This document shows, piece after piece, positions 1-7,945 of a stretch of DNA of 23,237 nt (position 1 is the stretch's first letter; each line of letters starts with the position of its first letter). The stretch spans positions 1 to 23,237 of the forward strand of contig PLWR01000670.1 in the NCBI GenBank assembly GCA_003165615.1, given 5' to 3'. The notes beneath the pieces are model-generated. The model did not search any database and was not told the DNA's origin. It saw only the letters and a program-made list of their open reading frames with translations. The position numbers were made by a program, and so were the translations under genes. This DNA comes from Acidobacteriota bacterium (GTDB lineage: Bacteria; Acidobacteriota; Terriglobia; UBA7540).

Positions 1-1
1 C

Positions 2-820
2 TCGTTCTTCAAGATGGCCGTGCCGCTGATCGTAATCCTACCCGGGCTGCTCGCGCTCGGGTTGTTGCCTTTCAAGCTGGTGCCGGAAAGCGCTGTCGGT
101 CCCGGCCAACACAGTTACAACGAAGTGCTGCCGCTGATGCTGGCGCGCTATTGTGGACCGGGCTTGCTGGGACTCGGCATCACGGCGCTCATCGCCGGTT
201 TCATGTCGGGCATGGCGGGCAATGTGAGCGCGTTTGCGACAGTGTGGACGTACGATCTCTACCGGCCTTTCCTGCGCAAGGCCGCCACCGACGCCCACTA
301 CGTTTCCATGGGCCGCTGGTGCACGATCCTGGGAGTGGTCCTCAGCATCGGTACGGCGTATCTGGTGATGCAGTTTGCCAGCATCATGGATTACGCGCAG
401 GTGGTCTTCAGCTTTTTCATGACGCCGATTTTCTCCACCATCATTCTCGGGATGATATGGAAGCGCGCCACGCCCGCGGGGGGATTTTGGGGATTGCTGG
501 TGGGGACGCTCTCCGCTTTTGGGATGTGGCTGACGGTAAAGCTGCACCCCTCAGCGATCGTGTGGTTCGCCTTCTCGACTCACGCCAAGACCATGGCGGA
601 GAATATGTACCGGCTGCTATGGTCAGGAATTATCGCGGCGATCATCACCGTGGTGGTCAGCCTCTGCACACGTCCGCAACCGTTGGAAGAATTAACGGGC
701 CTCGTTTACGGCTGCACCGATATCCCCAGTGAAGGCCACCTGCCGCTATTCAAACGTCCCATTTTCTGGGCAGGAGTTTCCTTCGCAATTTTCGCCGTGC
801 TTCAGTGGGTCTTCTGGTAG
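2..820 (+). CDS. Sodium:solute symporter (SSS family), C-terminal part; gene runs off the left edge
   Basis: This is the C-terminal part, about 272 residues, of an integral membrane transporter of the sodium:solute symporter family, which couples Na+ entry to uptake of sugars, amino acids or carboxylates. The frame is open from base 2, so the ATG at 14 is an internal methionine and the true start lies outside the window. Visible signs are repeated hydrophobic segments, the conserved stretch GFMSGMAGNVSAFATVWTYD followed by LYRPF (typical of the Na+-site helix of SSS proteins) and the later FFMTPIFSTIILGMIWKR helix. It ends with a final membrane helix, FWAGVSFAIFAVLQWVFW. The substrate cannot be read from this part. 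A small hairpin follows the stop. Glycosidases lie elsewhere in the window, so a sugar substrate is possible, but that is a guess. Confidence 0.88.
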   Translation, partial: SFFKMAVPLIVILPGLLALGLLPFKLVPESAVGPGQHSYNEVLPLMLARYCGPGLLGLGITALIAGFMSGMAGNVSAFATVWTYDLYRPFLRKAATDAHYVSMGRWCTILGVVLSIGTAYLVMQFASIMDYAQVVFSFFMTPIFSTIILGMIWKRATPAGGFWGLLVGTLSAFGMWLTVKLHPSAIVWFAFSTHAKTMAENMYRLLWSGIIAAIITVVVSLCTRPQPLEELTGLVYGCTDIPSEGHLPLFKRPIFWAGVSFAIFAVLQWVFW

Positions 821-837
821 GCAGCGGCGCACTCCAG

Positions 838-856
838 TGTTCCCCTTAGGGGAACA
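838..856 (+). terminator. Small hairpin after the symporter gene, possible terminator
   Basis: The sequence TGTTCCCC-TTA-GGGGAACA forms an 8-bp perfect stem with a 3-nt loop, 18 bases after the symporter stop codon. No T-run follows (the next bases are ACATCATT), so it is not a textbook intrinsic terminator. It could end or stabilise the symporter transcript. Confidence 0.35.
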
Positions 857-878
857 ACATCATTAGCCGTGGGTGAGA

Positions 879-903
879 GGGCGGTTCGCGAACCGCCCCT
901 ACG
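879..903. repeat. GC-rich palindromic intergenic repeat, copy 1 (identical copy at 22750-22774)
   Basis: The perfect 20-nt palindrome GGGCGGTTCGCGAACCGCCC is followed by CTACG. The same 25 bases occur once more near the other end of the window. Short palindromes with a GTAGGGGC-type edge are scattered between genes in many bacterial genomes, so this is probably a dispersed intergenic repeat. The repeat overlaps the end of the PIN-toxin gene: the toxin's TAG stop (complement of 899-901) lies in the conserved edge of the repeat. Confidence 0.8.
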
Positions 904-1360
904 ACTTGTCATGGTCAGCGAGAAGAGAAGTTGCAGATCTCAATAACCCCCCAATATTAAGCGGCGATATGCTTCGGGGGGTTTCGATGAGGAATTCTGT
1001 CTGCCCAGACAGCGCCAGCAGATCTTGATCGCCGCTGACCAGCAAATCAGCCTTACCACTTTGGGCGAGGTCGAGAAACGGCTGATCGTTCGCATCCCGG
1101 CACACCTGTTGGCATCTCCCCGTCACCTCCACTACCTCGCAGTAAGGAAGATACTCAGCCAGCAGTTCGCGGCGGTCATCTGAAAAGAGCTGGAACTTCG
1201 GATATCCGAGGACGCGCGTAAGTTCCGCAGCGGTGGCGTGAGAGATCAGGGGCAGACAGCCACCCTCCCGCCAATGCTGAAGCAGCCATGCCAATCGACC
1301 GTTCACAAAAAATAGGTCCGACACGACGGTCGCTGTGTCGAAAACCACACGCCGAGTCAC
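899..1360 (-). CDS. PIN-domain toxin of a type II toxin-antitoxin pair
   Basis: A 153-residue PIN-domain protein of the COG1569 type, a putative endoribonuclease toxin. Acidic residues expected for Mg2+-dependent RNA cleavage are visible: D8 in the first strand (VVFDTATVVSDLFF), E46 (AAELTRVL), D92/D97 (NDQPFLDLA) and D111/D113 in the hallmark LVSGDQDLL. The usual DTN after the first strand is DTA here. It starts with GTG at 1360, which overlaps the stop of the antitoxin gene by 4 bases (GTGA), so the two are translationally coupled. The stop codon lies inside a dispersed palindromic repeat, so the original C-terminus may have been trimmed or replaced. The RNA target is unknown. Confidence 0.85.
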   Translation of the reverse strand: MTRRVVFDTATVVSDLFFVNGRLAWLLQHWREGGCLPLISHATAAELTRVLGYPKFQLFSDDRRELLAEYLPYCEVVEVTGRCQQVCRDANDQPFLDLAQSGKADLLVSGDQDLLALSGQTEFLIETPRSISPLNIGGLLRSATSLLADHDKS

Positions 1361-1593
1361 GTTGTTTGATGCGCCCAGGAAATGGCGGCCGTGACGTCCT
1401 CATCGTCGATGCCGAGTTGGGCGAGCCGGGTGCGCACTTCGTCGGCGCGACTCTTTTGTAACGGACGCAGTATGATGCACTTCCCATCCGTGCTTACGTC
1501 AAAGTATTCCACTCCGTTGAAGCGGGTGATCACTGCCTTAGGAAGGGTAATCTGGTTTTTGACGGTTTTTTTCGCCAGTATATATTTATTCAC
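1357..1593 (-). CDS. AbrB/MazE-like antitoxin of the PIN pair
   Basis: A 78-residue protein with a SpoVT/AbrB-type swapped-hairpin DNA-binding region at the N-terminus (KKTVKNQITLPKAVITRFNG, then a beta-rich stretch ending in IILRPL). It has a charged helical tail that would bind and neutralise the toxin. Antitoxins of this fold usually bind as dimers to their own promoter and repress the operon, alone and with toxin. The start is taken as GTG at 1593 because an in-frame TAA lies shortly upstream and no ATG is available; the Shine-Dalgarno sequence is weak. It precedes the toxin and overlaps it by 4 bases, the usual antitoxin-first order. Confidence 0.82.
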   Translation of the reverse strand: MNKYILAKKTVKNQITLPKAVITRFNGVEYFDVSTDGKCIILRPLQKSRADEVRTRLAQLGIDDEDVTAAISWAHQTT

Positions 1594-1635
1594 AGAAACA
1601 AGGAAATCTTACCACTCATAGCGCTGACGTCAATT

Positions 1636-2568
1636 TCACCCCACTTCGGGGATTCCCAAATCCTTCGACCCCAGCGGCGACATCTTGGCGTCCGGTGCGT
1701 ACTCTGCCAGCAGATCCAGCGCGATGCGGGCGCGGCGAACACGCTCGCGGCCCATTTTGACGGCAAGGTCTTCGAGGTGCAGTCCCGAGGGATAGATGTC
1801 CGGCGAGTTGCGCAGGCCGAATTTGAAATAGACCGGCGCGGCCACCGAGATGATCTTGGGCATTTCGTAGTAGCGGATGAAGCCGCCGAAGTTATCCGGT
1901 ACTTCGATATAGATATCAATGGGGATGTCGACAGCCTCCCGAATGGCGCCCATCTGTGCCGGGCTCAGGTCCGTGGGAATATTCATCGTGGATACGCCGC
2001 ACTGTTCAAAGATCACCGCGGTGGCGGGATTGGCAGCGGGCAGCGTGACGGAGCTCTTGATGACCAGGTTTTTCGGTAACTCACCCTGCTGCTTCATGGC
2101 GTCCAGCACCCAGATGAGCCCGAGGTCGGCGGGAAGAATGCTGCGGATGCCAAGGTCGCAGGCGCGCCGGACGTCCTCGATGGCATAAACCAGTTGATCG
2201 GCGCCGCGGTGCTGGAGGCCAATGACTTTGCCCGCTGTGGACGCCGTTTGCGCGCCGGTGTCAAACGTGGAGCGCGGGCCGACGAACAGGCAAACCTCAA
2301 TGCCTTCGTCGTGGCCGATCTTGGCCATCTCGCGAACCTCGTCGGTCGTCAGCAGCATCGCGCCGCTTCCCTGGCTGACACGGTGAATCGGCACCTTGTG
2401 CGCCTTGGCGGCTTCCAGCACTTCGCGAAACACCCGCGGCCCTTCCACGCTGGGAATTTCAATGCGATATTGCCCGCCGTCCTTGAAGCGTTTGGCAGTG
2501 GGCTTCAACGCATGATTGTCTTCTGCGGGCAGCTTAAGGGTGGCGAGAAATTGCTGAGTCTTTTTCAT
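1636..2568 (-). CDS. TIM-barrel protein resembling peptidase family U32
   Basis: A 310-residue soluble protein whose sequence (YRIEIPSVEGPRVF, HRVSQGSGAML, then alternating strand-helix units to VYFKFGLRN) suggests a TIM-barrel resembling proteins annotated as U32 peptidases. U32 proteins include collagenase-like and RNA-hydroxylation enzymes, so the name says little about the reaction, and I see no diagnostic peptidase residues. The start MKKTQQF at 2568 is chosen because GGAG lies 6 bases upstream. Longer versions starting at 2580 or 2640 are possible, but the 2640 start sits inside a palindromic repeat. It lies downstream of the aldehyde dehydrogenase on the same strand, separated by the repeat cluster, so co-transcription is uncertain. 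The family call is from memory of similar proteins and is moderate. Confidence 0.6.
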   Translation of the reverse strand: MKKTQQFLATLKLPAEDNHALKPTAKRFKDGGQYRIEIPSVEGPRVFREVLEAAKAHKVPIHRVSQGSGAMLLTTDEVREMAKIGHDEGIEVCLFVGPRSTFDTGAQTASTAGKVIGLQHRGADQLVYAIEDVRRACDLGIRSILPADLGLIWVLDAMKQQGELPKNLVIKSSVTLPAANPATAVIFEQCGVSTMNIPTDLSPAQMGAIREAVDIPIDIYIEVPDNFGGFIRYYEMPKIISVAAPVYFKFGLRNSPDIYPSGLHLEDLAVKMGRERVRRARIALDLLAEYAPDAKMSPLGSKDLGIPEVG

Positions 2569-2607
2569 TAGAGACTCCATTATGATCAGCGGTAAGTTCA
2601 GCACCTC

Positions 2608-2839
2608 AGCCCGCGAAGTGGGCGAAAGGTCGTAGCCCATAGCGTGAGCTATGGGTAAGAAATTTGTTCCAATATATACTCAGCCCCGGAGGGGCGAAAG
2701 AACCCATCCCGCATTGTCTCCCCGTGCTCCCGCCTCAGAAAACTGCCGAGGGCCGGGATTCTTTCGCCCCTAACGGGGCTGGAGCAAGGGATGGGCCGGT
2801 TTACCCACGGCGCATGTTCTTTCGCCCGCTTCGCGGGCT
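2608..2839. repeat. Cluster of four short palindromic repeats, two direct and two inverted, plus a separate hairpin
   Basis: This gap (2569-2903) holds no gene. Four copies of the pattern AGCCC-n-GGGCGAAAG are visible: 2608-2628 and 2682-2700 on the plus strand, and 2761-2780 and 2819-2839 as reverse complements (CTTTCGCCC-n-GGGCT). Each can fold on its own, and the two pairs face each other, so a larger cruciform is possible. An extra perfect hairpin CCCATAGC-GTGA-GCTATGGG lies at 2636-2655. These look like dispersed REP-like intergenic elements, known in acidobacterial and other genomes, rather than operators. They may also end transcription of the aldehyde dehydrogenase gene. Confidence 0.8.
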
Positions 2840-2903
2840 AACCTTGCCAGTGAATTTCTGTGACATCACGCTTGCAACTGACAAAGGACAACGGACGTCC
2901 TTA

Positions 2904-4358
2904 CTACGCATACTTCATATAAACCGTTCGCGTCTCGGTGTAAAAATCGAGCGCGGCAGGCCCTTGTTCCCTCATGCCGAAGCTCGATTCCTTGGTGCCG
3001 CCGAAGGGAAGCTGGTACTCCACGCCCGCGGTGGGAAGATTCACGGTAATCAGTCCAGCTTCGATGCCGTTGATAAACTGATGCACGCGCGTGAGGTCGC
3101 GCGAGACGATGGAGGCTGAGAGGCCAAATTTCACGCCGTTGGCCAGACGCATGGCGTCCTCGAAATCGCTCGCCACCATCAAGCCCAGCACCGGTCCAAA
3201 AACTTCTTCCTGCGCAATGCGCATTTCCGGCGTCACGCCGGTGAAAAGCGTGGGTTCAACAAAATAACCCAGATCGTAATTTCCTCCCGTCAAGCGCTTG
3301 CCGCCGCAAATCAGCTTGGCTCCCTCGTTCTGGGCGATCTCGATGTACTTCAGGTCAGTGGCAAGTTGGGCGGCGTCGACAGCCGGACCAATATCGATGC
3401 CGGCCTCGAGCCCATTGCCCACTCTAAGTTTACGGGTCTTGGCCACCAGCTTTTCCAGAAGAGGTTCATAGATGGATTTTTCAATAATGGCGCGGCTGCA
3501 CGCGGTACACTTTTGGCCGGTGGAGAAGAACGCGCCATTCACCAGGACATCCGCAGCGAAATCGAGGTCAGCATCTTTCAGCACGACAGTAGGGTTCTTG
3601 CCGCCCATTTCGAGTTGGACGCGCACCTTGCGCCGCGTCACTTTTTCGTAAAGCGCATTGCCGACTTCACACGACCCGGTGAAGGAGACGGCGCGGACCG
3701 CCGGGTGTTCCACCAGGGTGTTGCCGACGGTGCCGCCTGCTCCCGTCACGTAATTCAGCACACCAGCGGGAATTCCCGCCTCGTGCAGCGCCTCCACGAT
3801 TCGATAAGCACTGAGCGGCGCCAGTGATGCTGGTTTGATCACCACGGTGTTCCCGGCCACCAGCGCGGGAGCCATTTTCCAGGCGGGAATGGCGCTGGGA
3901 AAGTTCCAGGGAGTGATGAGCGCCACCGTTCCCAGCGGCTTGCGCACGGTGTAGCAGAACACGTTGTCGCGCTCGGAAGGAATCTGGTAGCTGAACGAGC
4001 GCGCGCCCTCGCCGCCGAAGTAACGCAGAATGTTGATGGCGCGTTTCACCTCGCCCTTGGCTTCGGGCAGTGTCTTGCCTTCCTCGCGAGTCATCTCTTC
4101 ACTGATTTTCGCCAGGCGGCTTTCCAGTAGTTCCGCGGCCTTGAAGAGATACTCTCCTCTGCGTGGCGCGGGCGCAGCGCTCCAGGCGGACTGCGCTTTG
4201 GCGGCCGCTTCACACGCCGCCAGCGCGTCTTCCGCTCCGGAGGCCTGGAAGTGCCCCACGATTTCCGTGGTGTTCGCGGGATTGGTGTTCGGGAAGGTCT
4301 TCCCCGATTTCGATTCCACCCACTGGCCGGCAATATAGTTGCGATAGATTTCCGTCAT
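2904..4358 (-). CDS. Aldehyde dehydrogenase, probably 2-oxoglutarate-semialdehyde (2,5-dioxovalerate) type
   Basis: A 484-residue cytosolic NAD(P)+-dependent aldehyde dehydrogenase of normal length for the superfamily. The key parts are in order: oxyanion asparagine in [13 protein letters not shown] (N152), cofactor-binding [10 protein letters not shown] (about 172-181), FTGSCEVG (226-233), the general base E250 in QLEMGGKNP, catalytic cysteine C284 in [12 protein letters not shown], and EEVFGPVLG near the C-terminus. The sequence style resembles enzymes that oxidise 2-oxoglutarate semialdehyde in sugar-acid or hydroxyproline breakdown, but substrate choice cannot be proved from the sequence. 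The start at 4358 (MTEIYRN) is preferred over an ATG 33 bases upstream because GAGGAG lies about 7 bases before it. A small gene precedes it by 53 bases on the same strand. Confidence 0.88.
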   Translation of the reverse strand: MTEIYRNYIAGQWVESKSGKTFPNTNPANTTEIVGHFQASGAEDALAACEAAAKAQSAWSAAPAPRRGEYLFKAAELLESRLAKISEEMTREEGKTLPEAKGEVKRAINILRYFGGEGARSFSYQIPSERDNVFCYTVRKPLGTVALITPWNFPSAIPAWKMAPALVAGNTVVIKPASLAPLSAYRIVEALHEAGIPAGVLNYVTGAGGTVGNTLVEHPAVRAVSFTGSCEVGNALYEKVTRRKVRVQLEMGGKNPTVVLKDADLDFAADVLVNGAFFSTGQKCTACSRAIIEKSIYEPLLEKLVAKTRKLRVGNGLEAGIDIGPAVDAAQLATDLKYIEIAQNEGAKLICGGKRLTGGNYDLGYFVEPTLFTGVTPEMRIAQEEVFGPVLGLMVASDFEDAMRLANGVKFGLSASIVSRDLTRVHQFINGIEAGLITVNLPTAGVEYQLPFGGTKESSFGMREQGPAALDFYTETRTVYMKYA

Positions 4359-4411
4359 GAGAAAACTCCTCGCCCACTGCGATGGCAGCAAGAAACGCCC
4401 TGGGGAGTGGG

Positions 4412-4636
4412 CTACTTTGACTCCTCCCAGAAGATGACCGCCCCATGAAGCAATTTAGTTGCGGTCTCTTGGGCAATTTGTTTGGCCTTTTCGATGGAAG
4501 GCCAAACTCCCGCCCCGGTGATATTGTGGTGACAACCCCCGCTGTATCGAATCGTCAAAAGATACCCAGTGGTCACAAAAGGCTTTATCGTGAACTCAAA
4601 TAGTTCCCGATCATCCTTAGCAGCGCCTTTTATCAT
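4412..4636 (-). CDS. Small hypothetical protein, 74 residues
   Basis: I do not recognise this protein with certainty. It is a small soluble product (MIKGAAKDDRELFEFT... to ...AVIFWEESK) with a beta-rich first half and a helical second half around WPSIEKAKQIAQETATKLL, a pattern seen in small single-domain proteins. It sits between the ketol-acid reductoisomerase and aldehyde dehydrogenase genes on the same strand. The frame stays open further upstream into the reductoisomerase gene, but that extension is arginine-rich and unlike a real protein, so the start at 4636 is chosen. The only Shine-Dalgarno candidate, GGAGGG, is about 13 bases away, which is weak. Small size and unknown family keep confidence moderate. 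Confidence 0.5.
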   Translation of the reverse strand: MIKGAAKDDRELFEFTIKPFVTTGYLLTIRYSGGCHHNITGAGVWPSIEKAKQIAQETATKLLHGAVIFWEESK

Positions 4637-4687
4637 GCCGCTCTTTCGGCCCTCCGCTCTTCGCTCTAGCACCGTGCCACAAGAAAG

Positions 4688-4731
4688 AGGACCCTCACCC
4701 TGCCTTCGGCACCCCTCTCCCGCGCGGGGTC
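4688..4731. repeat. GC-rich intergenic element of the CCCTCACCC...CCTCTCCC type
   Basis: Just after the ketol-acid reductoisomerase stop lies GACCCTCACCCTGCC-TTC-GGCACCCCTCTCCC followed by the palindrome CCCGCGCGGG (4719-4728). The pattern of CCCTCACCC and CCTCTCCC around a GCC-TTC-GGC mini-hairpin is a dispersed intergenic sequence I recall from many bacterial genomes. It may help end transcription of the upstream minus-strand gene. Only one copy is in this window, so the repeat status rests on general knowledge. Confidence 0.45.
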
Positions 4732-4733
4732 TT

Positions 4734-5726
4734 TTACTCGGACTTGATCCGCAGCAAACGGCGCATCTCTTCTTCCGCTTCGTTGATGGGATGCGTGTCC
4801 GCCGCCTCGCGCAGCTTCTTGAACTTCGGGTGACCGGCGGCCTGCTCACCGCGCCATTCTTTGTCGAAGCTGCCGTCGCGAATTCCCACCAGAGCTTTTT
4901 CCATAAAGTCAGTAATATCCTTGGCAAAGGGAACGGTGGTTGCTCGCGAAAGGGTTCCGTACTGGCTGGTCTGAGAGTGGAATCGCATCTGCTTGTAGAA
5001 GCCCACCCGCGCCATCTCGCGGAAGATTTCCGCTGCTTCTCCCGACCCGTACGTTTCCAGCGCGATCATTTCGGGCGGAAAGCCCTTGGCAGCAAGGAAT
5101 TCAAACGATGATTGCAGGGTGCGGTAGAGAAGGGGCCACAAGGCCTGTTCCTGAAAGAGGTCGAGCTCCGTTTCTTCCGCAAACGTGGTCTTGAATGCGC
5201 CGGCACGTGTGGCGCCAATTCCTCGCGCCCAGGCAAGCGCCGTCTCCAGGGCATGACCTGTGGCGTCCTGCGCCACGGCGACAAAGGCCGGAGCGCCTTT
5301 GCCCGCCACAAACGACTCCCGCACTTCCGTCCCGATCATGCGCGGCGCCACCATGATGACGTCCGCATCCACGGGCGGCTTGATCAAACCAAAATGAATG
5401 TTGTAGCCATGGGCAAAATCGAGCGCCTGCCCGGCGCGCAGTCGGCTGCTAATGGTTTCGTTGTAAACCTCGCGCTGCACTTCATCAGGAATCAGCAAAG
5501 CCAGCACGTCGGCACGCTCGGCAACTTCCGCCACCGACCGCACGACAAACCCGTCCTTTTCCGCCTGTCCCGCGGACCCATCACGAAGGCTTCCCACCAT
5601 GACCTCGAGCCCGGAGTCGCGAAGGTTCAGGGCTTGGGCGCGTCCTTGATTTCCGTAACCAATGATCCCCAGGGTTTTCTTACTGAGGATTTCCAGGCTG
5701 GCGTCTGGATCGTAGTAGTGTTCCAT
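4734..5726 (-). CDS. Divergent ketol-acid reductoisomerase (IlvC-like)
   Basis: A 330-residue protein, the normal length of class I ketol-acid reductoisomerases, which isomerise and reduce acetohydroxy acids with NADPH and Mg2+ in valine and isoleucine synthesis. The Rossmann motif is clear (IIGYGNQGRAQALNLRDSG, residues 21-39; usually GYGSQGHAQALNLRDSG). H106 in DFAHGYNIHFG matches the conserved histidine, and D189 and E193 in TELDLFQEQ match the first two metal ligands. The rest is unusual: the MVAPK lysine is R129, and the usual FECLHE region is ALETYGSGEAAEI, so the spacing of the next metal ligands (E224, E230) differs. It may be a second, divergent IlvC with a shifted substrate. The start at 5726 fits the family N-terminus; ATGs at 5777 and 5804 give unlikely extensions. 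Confidence 0.8.
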   Translation of the reverse strand: MEHYYDPDASLEILSKKTLGIIGYGNQGRAQALNLRDSGLEVMVGSLRDGSAGQAEKDGFVVRSVAEVAERADVLALLIPDEVQREVYNETISSRLRAGQALDFAHGYNIHFGLIKPPVDADVIMVAPRMIGTEVRESFVAGKGAPAFVAVAQDATGHALETALAWARGIGATRAGAFKTTFAEETELDLFQEQALWPLLYRTLQSSFEFLAAKGFPPEMIALETYGSGEAAEIFREMARVGFYKQMRFHSQTSQYGTLSRATTVPFAKDITDFMEKALVGIRDGSFDKEWRGEQAAGHPKFKKLREAADTHPINEAEEEMRRLLRIKSE

Positions 5727-5852
5727 CGATTCTGTTAGGCCCTTCGCTGAAATGGGATGACGTGCAAGGGCATCCATTATCGGCGCGTGGCGGCGGGGTG
5801 TCAATCAAACAGGACCTTCTTCCGATGATTTATTGCGGAACCTGCGAGCTCG

Positions 5853-6434
5853 CTAATTCGCTTCCGGGCGCCCTTCGGAGACGCGGACCAGCTCGATAAC
5901 CGTCTTGTCCCCGTCGCTCTTCAGCGCCACGACCTTGTCCTGCTTGTCGTGCTTGATCTCGAAGACGGCTTTTCCCTCTTCGTCCTTTTCTTTGTAACGG
6001 GTCACTTCACTGCCCAAGCGGTCGTGATAGAAGGCAATAACCTTTTCCACCGAATCGGGAGTCTCAAACTTCCCGGCCAGCACGCGAACCTTGGCTTCAT
6101 CCGCGATATCAAGGCTCACCGTGGCGGAGTCATGTTCCTTGATGGGCGTCGCGCCGGGATAAATGGGCAAGCCCAGGCTGGCTTCATTTACACCCCGGTT
6201 GACCTCGACCGAGCCAAAGGGCGTCTTGATGGAGACGTCTTTCTTTCCGCTGCCCGCCCGGTCCACCTGGACGTGGACGGCGTTGGAAAGGACGCGCAGC
6301 CCGATCCAGACGCCAACGCCCCCGGCCACGACGATCAGCGCCAGGAGGAGAATGACGATCGCGACGAAGTTACTGCGGCTTCCAGGTGGCTGGGGGGGTA
6401 CAGGTGGACGCGGTGGCTGAGGACCGGTGGCCAT
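5853..6434 (-). CDS. Single-pass membrane protein of unknown function, proline-rich N-terminus
   Basis: A 193-residue protein not assigned to a family. It has a short proline-rich cytosolic start (GPQPPRPPVPPQPPGS), one strongly hydrophobic segment at about residues 22-46 (NFVAIVILLLALIVVAGGVGVWIGL) and an outside domain of about 145 residues. That domain contains SLGLPIYPGATPI and VEKVIAFYHDRLGSEV, a pattern common in small acidobacterial exported proteins where a predicted helix (EKVIAFYHDRL) lies between beta strands. A good ribosome binding site (AAGGAGA, about 9 bases before ATG) supports the start. It stands between the reductoisomerase and the URO-D-family gene on the same strand, with gaps over 90 bases on both sides, so no operon partner is evident. 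Confidence 0.72.
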   Translation of the reverse strand: MATGPQPPRPPVPPQPPGSRSNFVAIVILLLALIVVAGGVGVWIGLRVLSNAVHVQVDRAGSGKKDVSIKTPFGSVEVNRGVNEASLGLPIYPGATPIKEHDSATVSLDIADEAKVRVLAGKFETPDSVEKVIAFYHDRLGSEVTRYKEKDEEGKAVFEIKHDKQDKVVALKSDGDKTVIELVRVSEGRPEAN

Positions 6435-6527
6435 GGCAGGGGTCTCCTTTTTTCCTTACTGGTTATACCTACGTTTTCCCCTGCCGCAAAGTTCCAAACC
6501 TAATGCCACCGCGGCCAGATTATGAGG

Positions 6528-7811
6528 TCAGCGAATTTCTTCCTGTGCCGCTTCAAACATGGCCACGATATTCTCCGGTGGCACGTTGGCCAGGATGTTA
6601 TGGACCTGCTGGAAGACAAAGCCTCCGCCCGGCGCCATGATTCGCACCCGCTCGCGGACGTGCTTCTTCACGGCTTCAGGCGTTTGCGAGGGAAGCACGG
6701 TTTGCGTGTCACAACCCCCGCCCCAGAAGACCATGTCGCGTCCAAAATCGGCCTTCAATTGCGCTGAGTCCATGCCCCGGCAGGAGGTCTGAACGGGATT
6801 CATCGCGTCCATTCCCGCTTCGATGAGGTCGGGGAGCAGCTCGTGGATTCCTCCGCAGCTATGGAGCATCACCTTGACATTCGCCAGTTGTTTGGCGCGC
6901 TTCCACATGATGCTGTGGCGAGCCTTGAAGAACTCGCGGTACATCTTGCGGGAAATGAATGGCCCCGTTTGCATTCCCAGATCGTCGCCGAAGACGACGA
7001 TATCGATGGAATCGCCCACTGCGCCCAGAAAGCGCTCAAGGTTGGCCAGGTGAAACTGCACCAAATCATCGAGAAAGGCATGAGCCTGGGCGGGCTCGGC
7101 CGCCAGAAGCATCAGGAAATTGTCATTGCGGTAAAAGAACTGGCCGGCCTCGAAGAGATTCCCACCGAAGAGCCCCACAATGGCGCGGTCGGTGCTTGCC
7201 CGCAGCGCGCGCGCGCCCTCGGCGAGCCTGCGCAGGCCTTCCGCACCGGCCGCAAGCGGTCCCGGGGGACTACCGATGGCGGTCCACATGCACTCGTCCA
7301 TTGCCCCCGCGATGGTTCTGGGGCCGCCTTCTTCCACCAGGGGAAAATAGCATTGCTCGAAATACAGCGCGCCGTCGGGCATGCGCGCAATGACTTTTCC
7401 ACTGGCCGAGCGCATCACCCACTCGTTGCTCCCGCGCTCGGGCAGAGCCCACACGGGCATCTGGCAGGCGGTTCCATCCGGCAAAATCCAATCGGCCCAA
7501 CACGCGTGATCAAGCGCAAACCCCCGGCCGAGTTCAATCACATCCACGCCGAACATGTCCAGCACGTCGGCGTCAACAATGGCGAGCTGCTGGATGGGAT
7601 CATAAACGCGCAAGGGCTTCGGTGGCAGCCCCAGATGCTTGCGCAATTTTGCGTAGGCAATCGCCGCAATCCCCGATGAGCGATGCCCGGAAAAATCGAT
7701 GGGAATCCTGCTTGGCTCGCGGTGCTGGAACGCTGCCAGTACGCGTTCGCGCGGTGTCATACATTTGTTTTTGGTATTAGTTTCGACAGCGATGGGTTTT
7801 GCGGTTTCCAT
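6528..7811 (-). CDS. URO-D-superfamily protein, methyltransferase-like (MtaA/CmuA type)
   Basis: A 427-residue TIM-barrel protein of the uroporphyrinogen-decarboxylase superfamily. It starts with the typical MTPRERVLAAFQHREPSRIPIDF (from residue 18) and carries LHSCGGIHELLPDLIEAGMDAMNPVQ late in the chain. H317 and C319 of the HSC motif plus C367 in WGGGCDTQ match the HxC...C zinc site of cobalamin-dependent methyltransferases such as MtaA, so methyl transfer is more likely than heme synthesis. The corrinoid protein partner is not visible nearby. The start at 7811 is kept because GTGAGG lies about 7 bases before it; an internal start at 7760 lacks a binding site. A second superfamily member lies at 17576-18643. 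Confidence 0.82.
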   Translation of the reverse strand: METAKPIAVETNTKNKCMTPRERVLAAFQHREPSRIPIDFSGHRSSGIAAIAYAKLRKHLGLPPKPLRVYDPIQQLAIVDADVLDMFGVDVIELGRGFALDHACWADWILPDGTACQMPVWALPERGSNEWVMRSASGKVIARMPDGALYFEQCYFPLVEEGGPRTIAGAMDECMWTAIGSPPGPLAAGAEGLRRLAEGARALRASTDRAIVGLFGGNLFEAGQFFYRNDNFLMLLAAEPAQAHAFLDDLVQFHLANLERFLGAVGDSIDIVVFGDDLGMQTGPFISRKMYREFFKARHSIMWKRAKQLANVKVMLHSCGGIHELLPDLIEAGMDAMNPVQTSCRGMDSAQLKADFGRDMVFWGGGCDTQTVLPSQTPEAVKKHVRERVRIMAPGGGFVFQQVHNILANVPPENIVAMFEAAQEEIR

Positions 7812-7945
7812 AGACGGACCTCACGATCGGTTTTGACAATCAAGCGGTGCCAGTCTAGCGCAAGTTCGTGCAGTTCAACAGAGACATAAACGCAATCTGC
7901 GGTTCTGTGCCGAATATTCGGACAGATTGCCGCACAATTCCACTC

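Noticed and set aside
2569..2640. N-terminal extension of the U32-like protein starting at 2640
   Set aside because: That ATG is part of a palindromic hairpin, whereas the start at 2568 has a well-placed GGAG.
4637..4927. Upstream extension of the small gene at 4412-4636 into the reductoisomerase gene
   Set aside because: The extra residues are an Arg/Ser-rich out-of-frame reading of the ilvC-like gene.
6843..7679. Plus-strand open frame of 278 codons opposite the URO-D-family gene
   Set aside because: Antisense shadow of a well-supported gene, with a His/Gly-rich translation lacking any family pattern.
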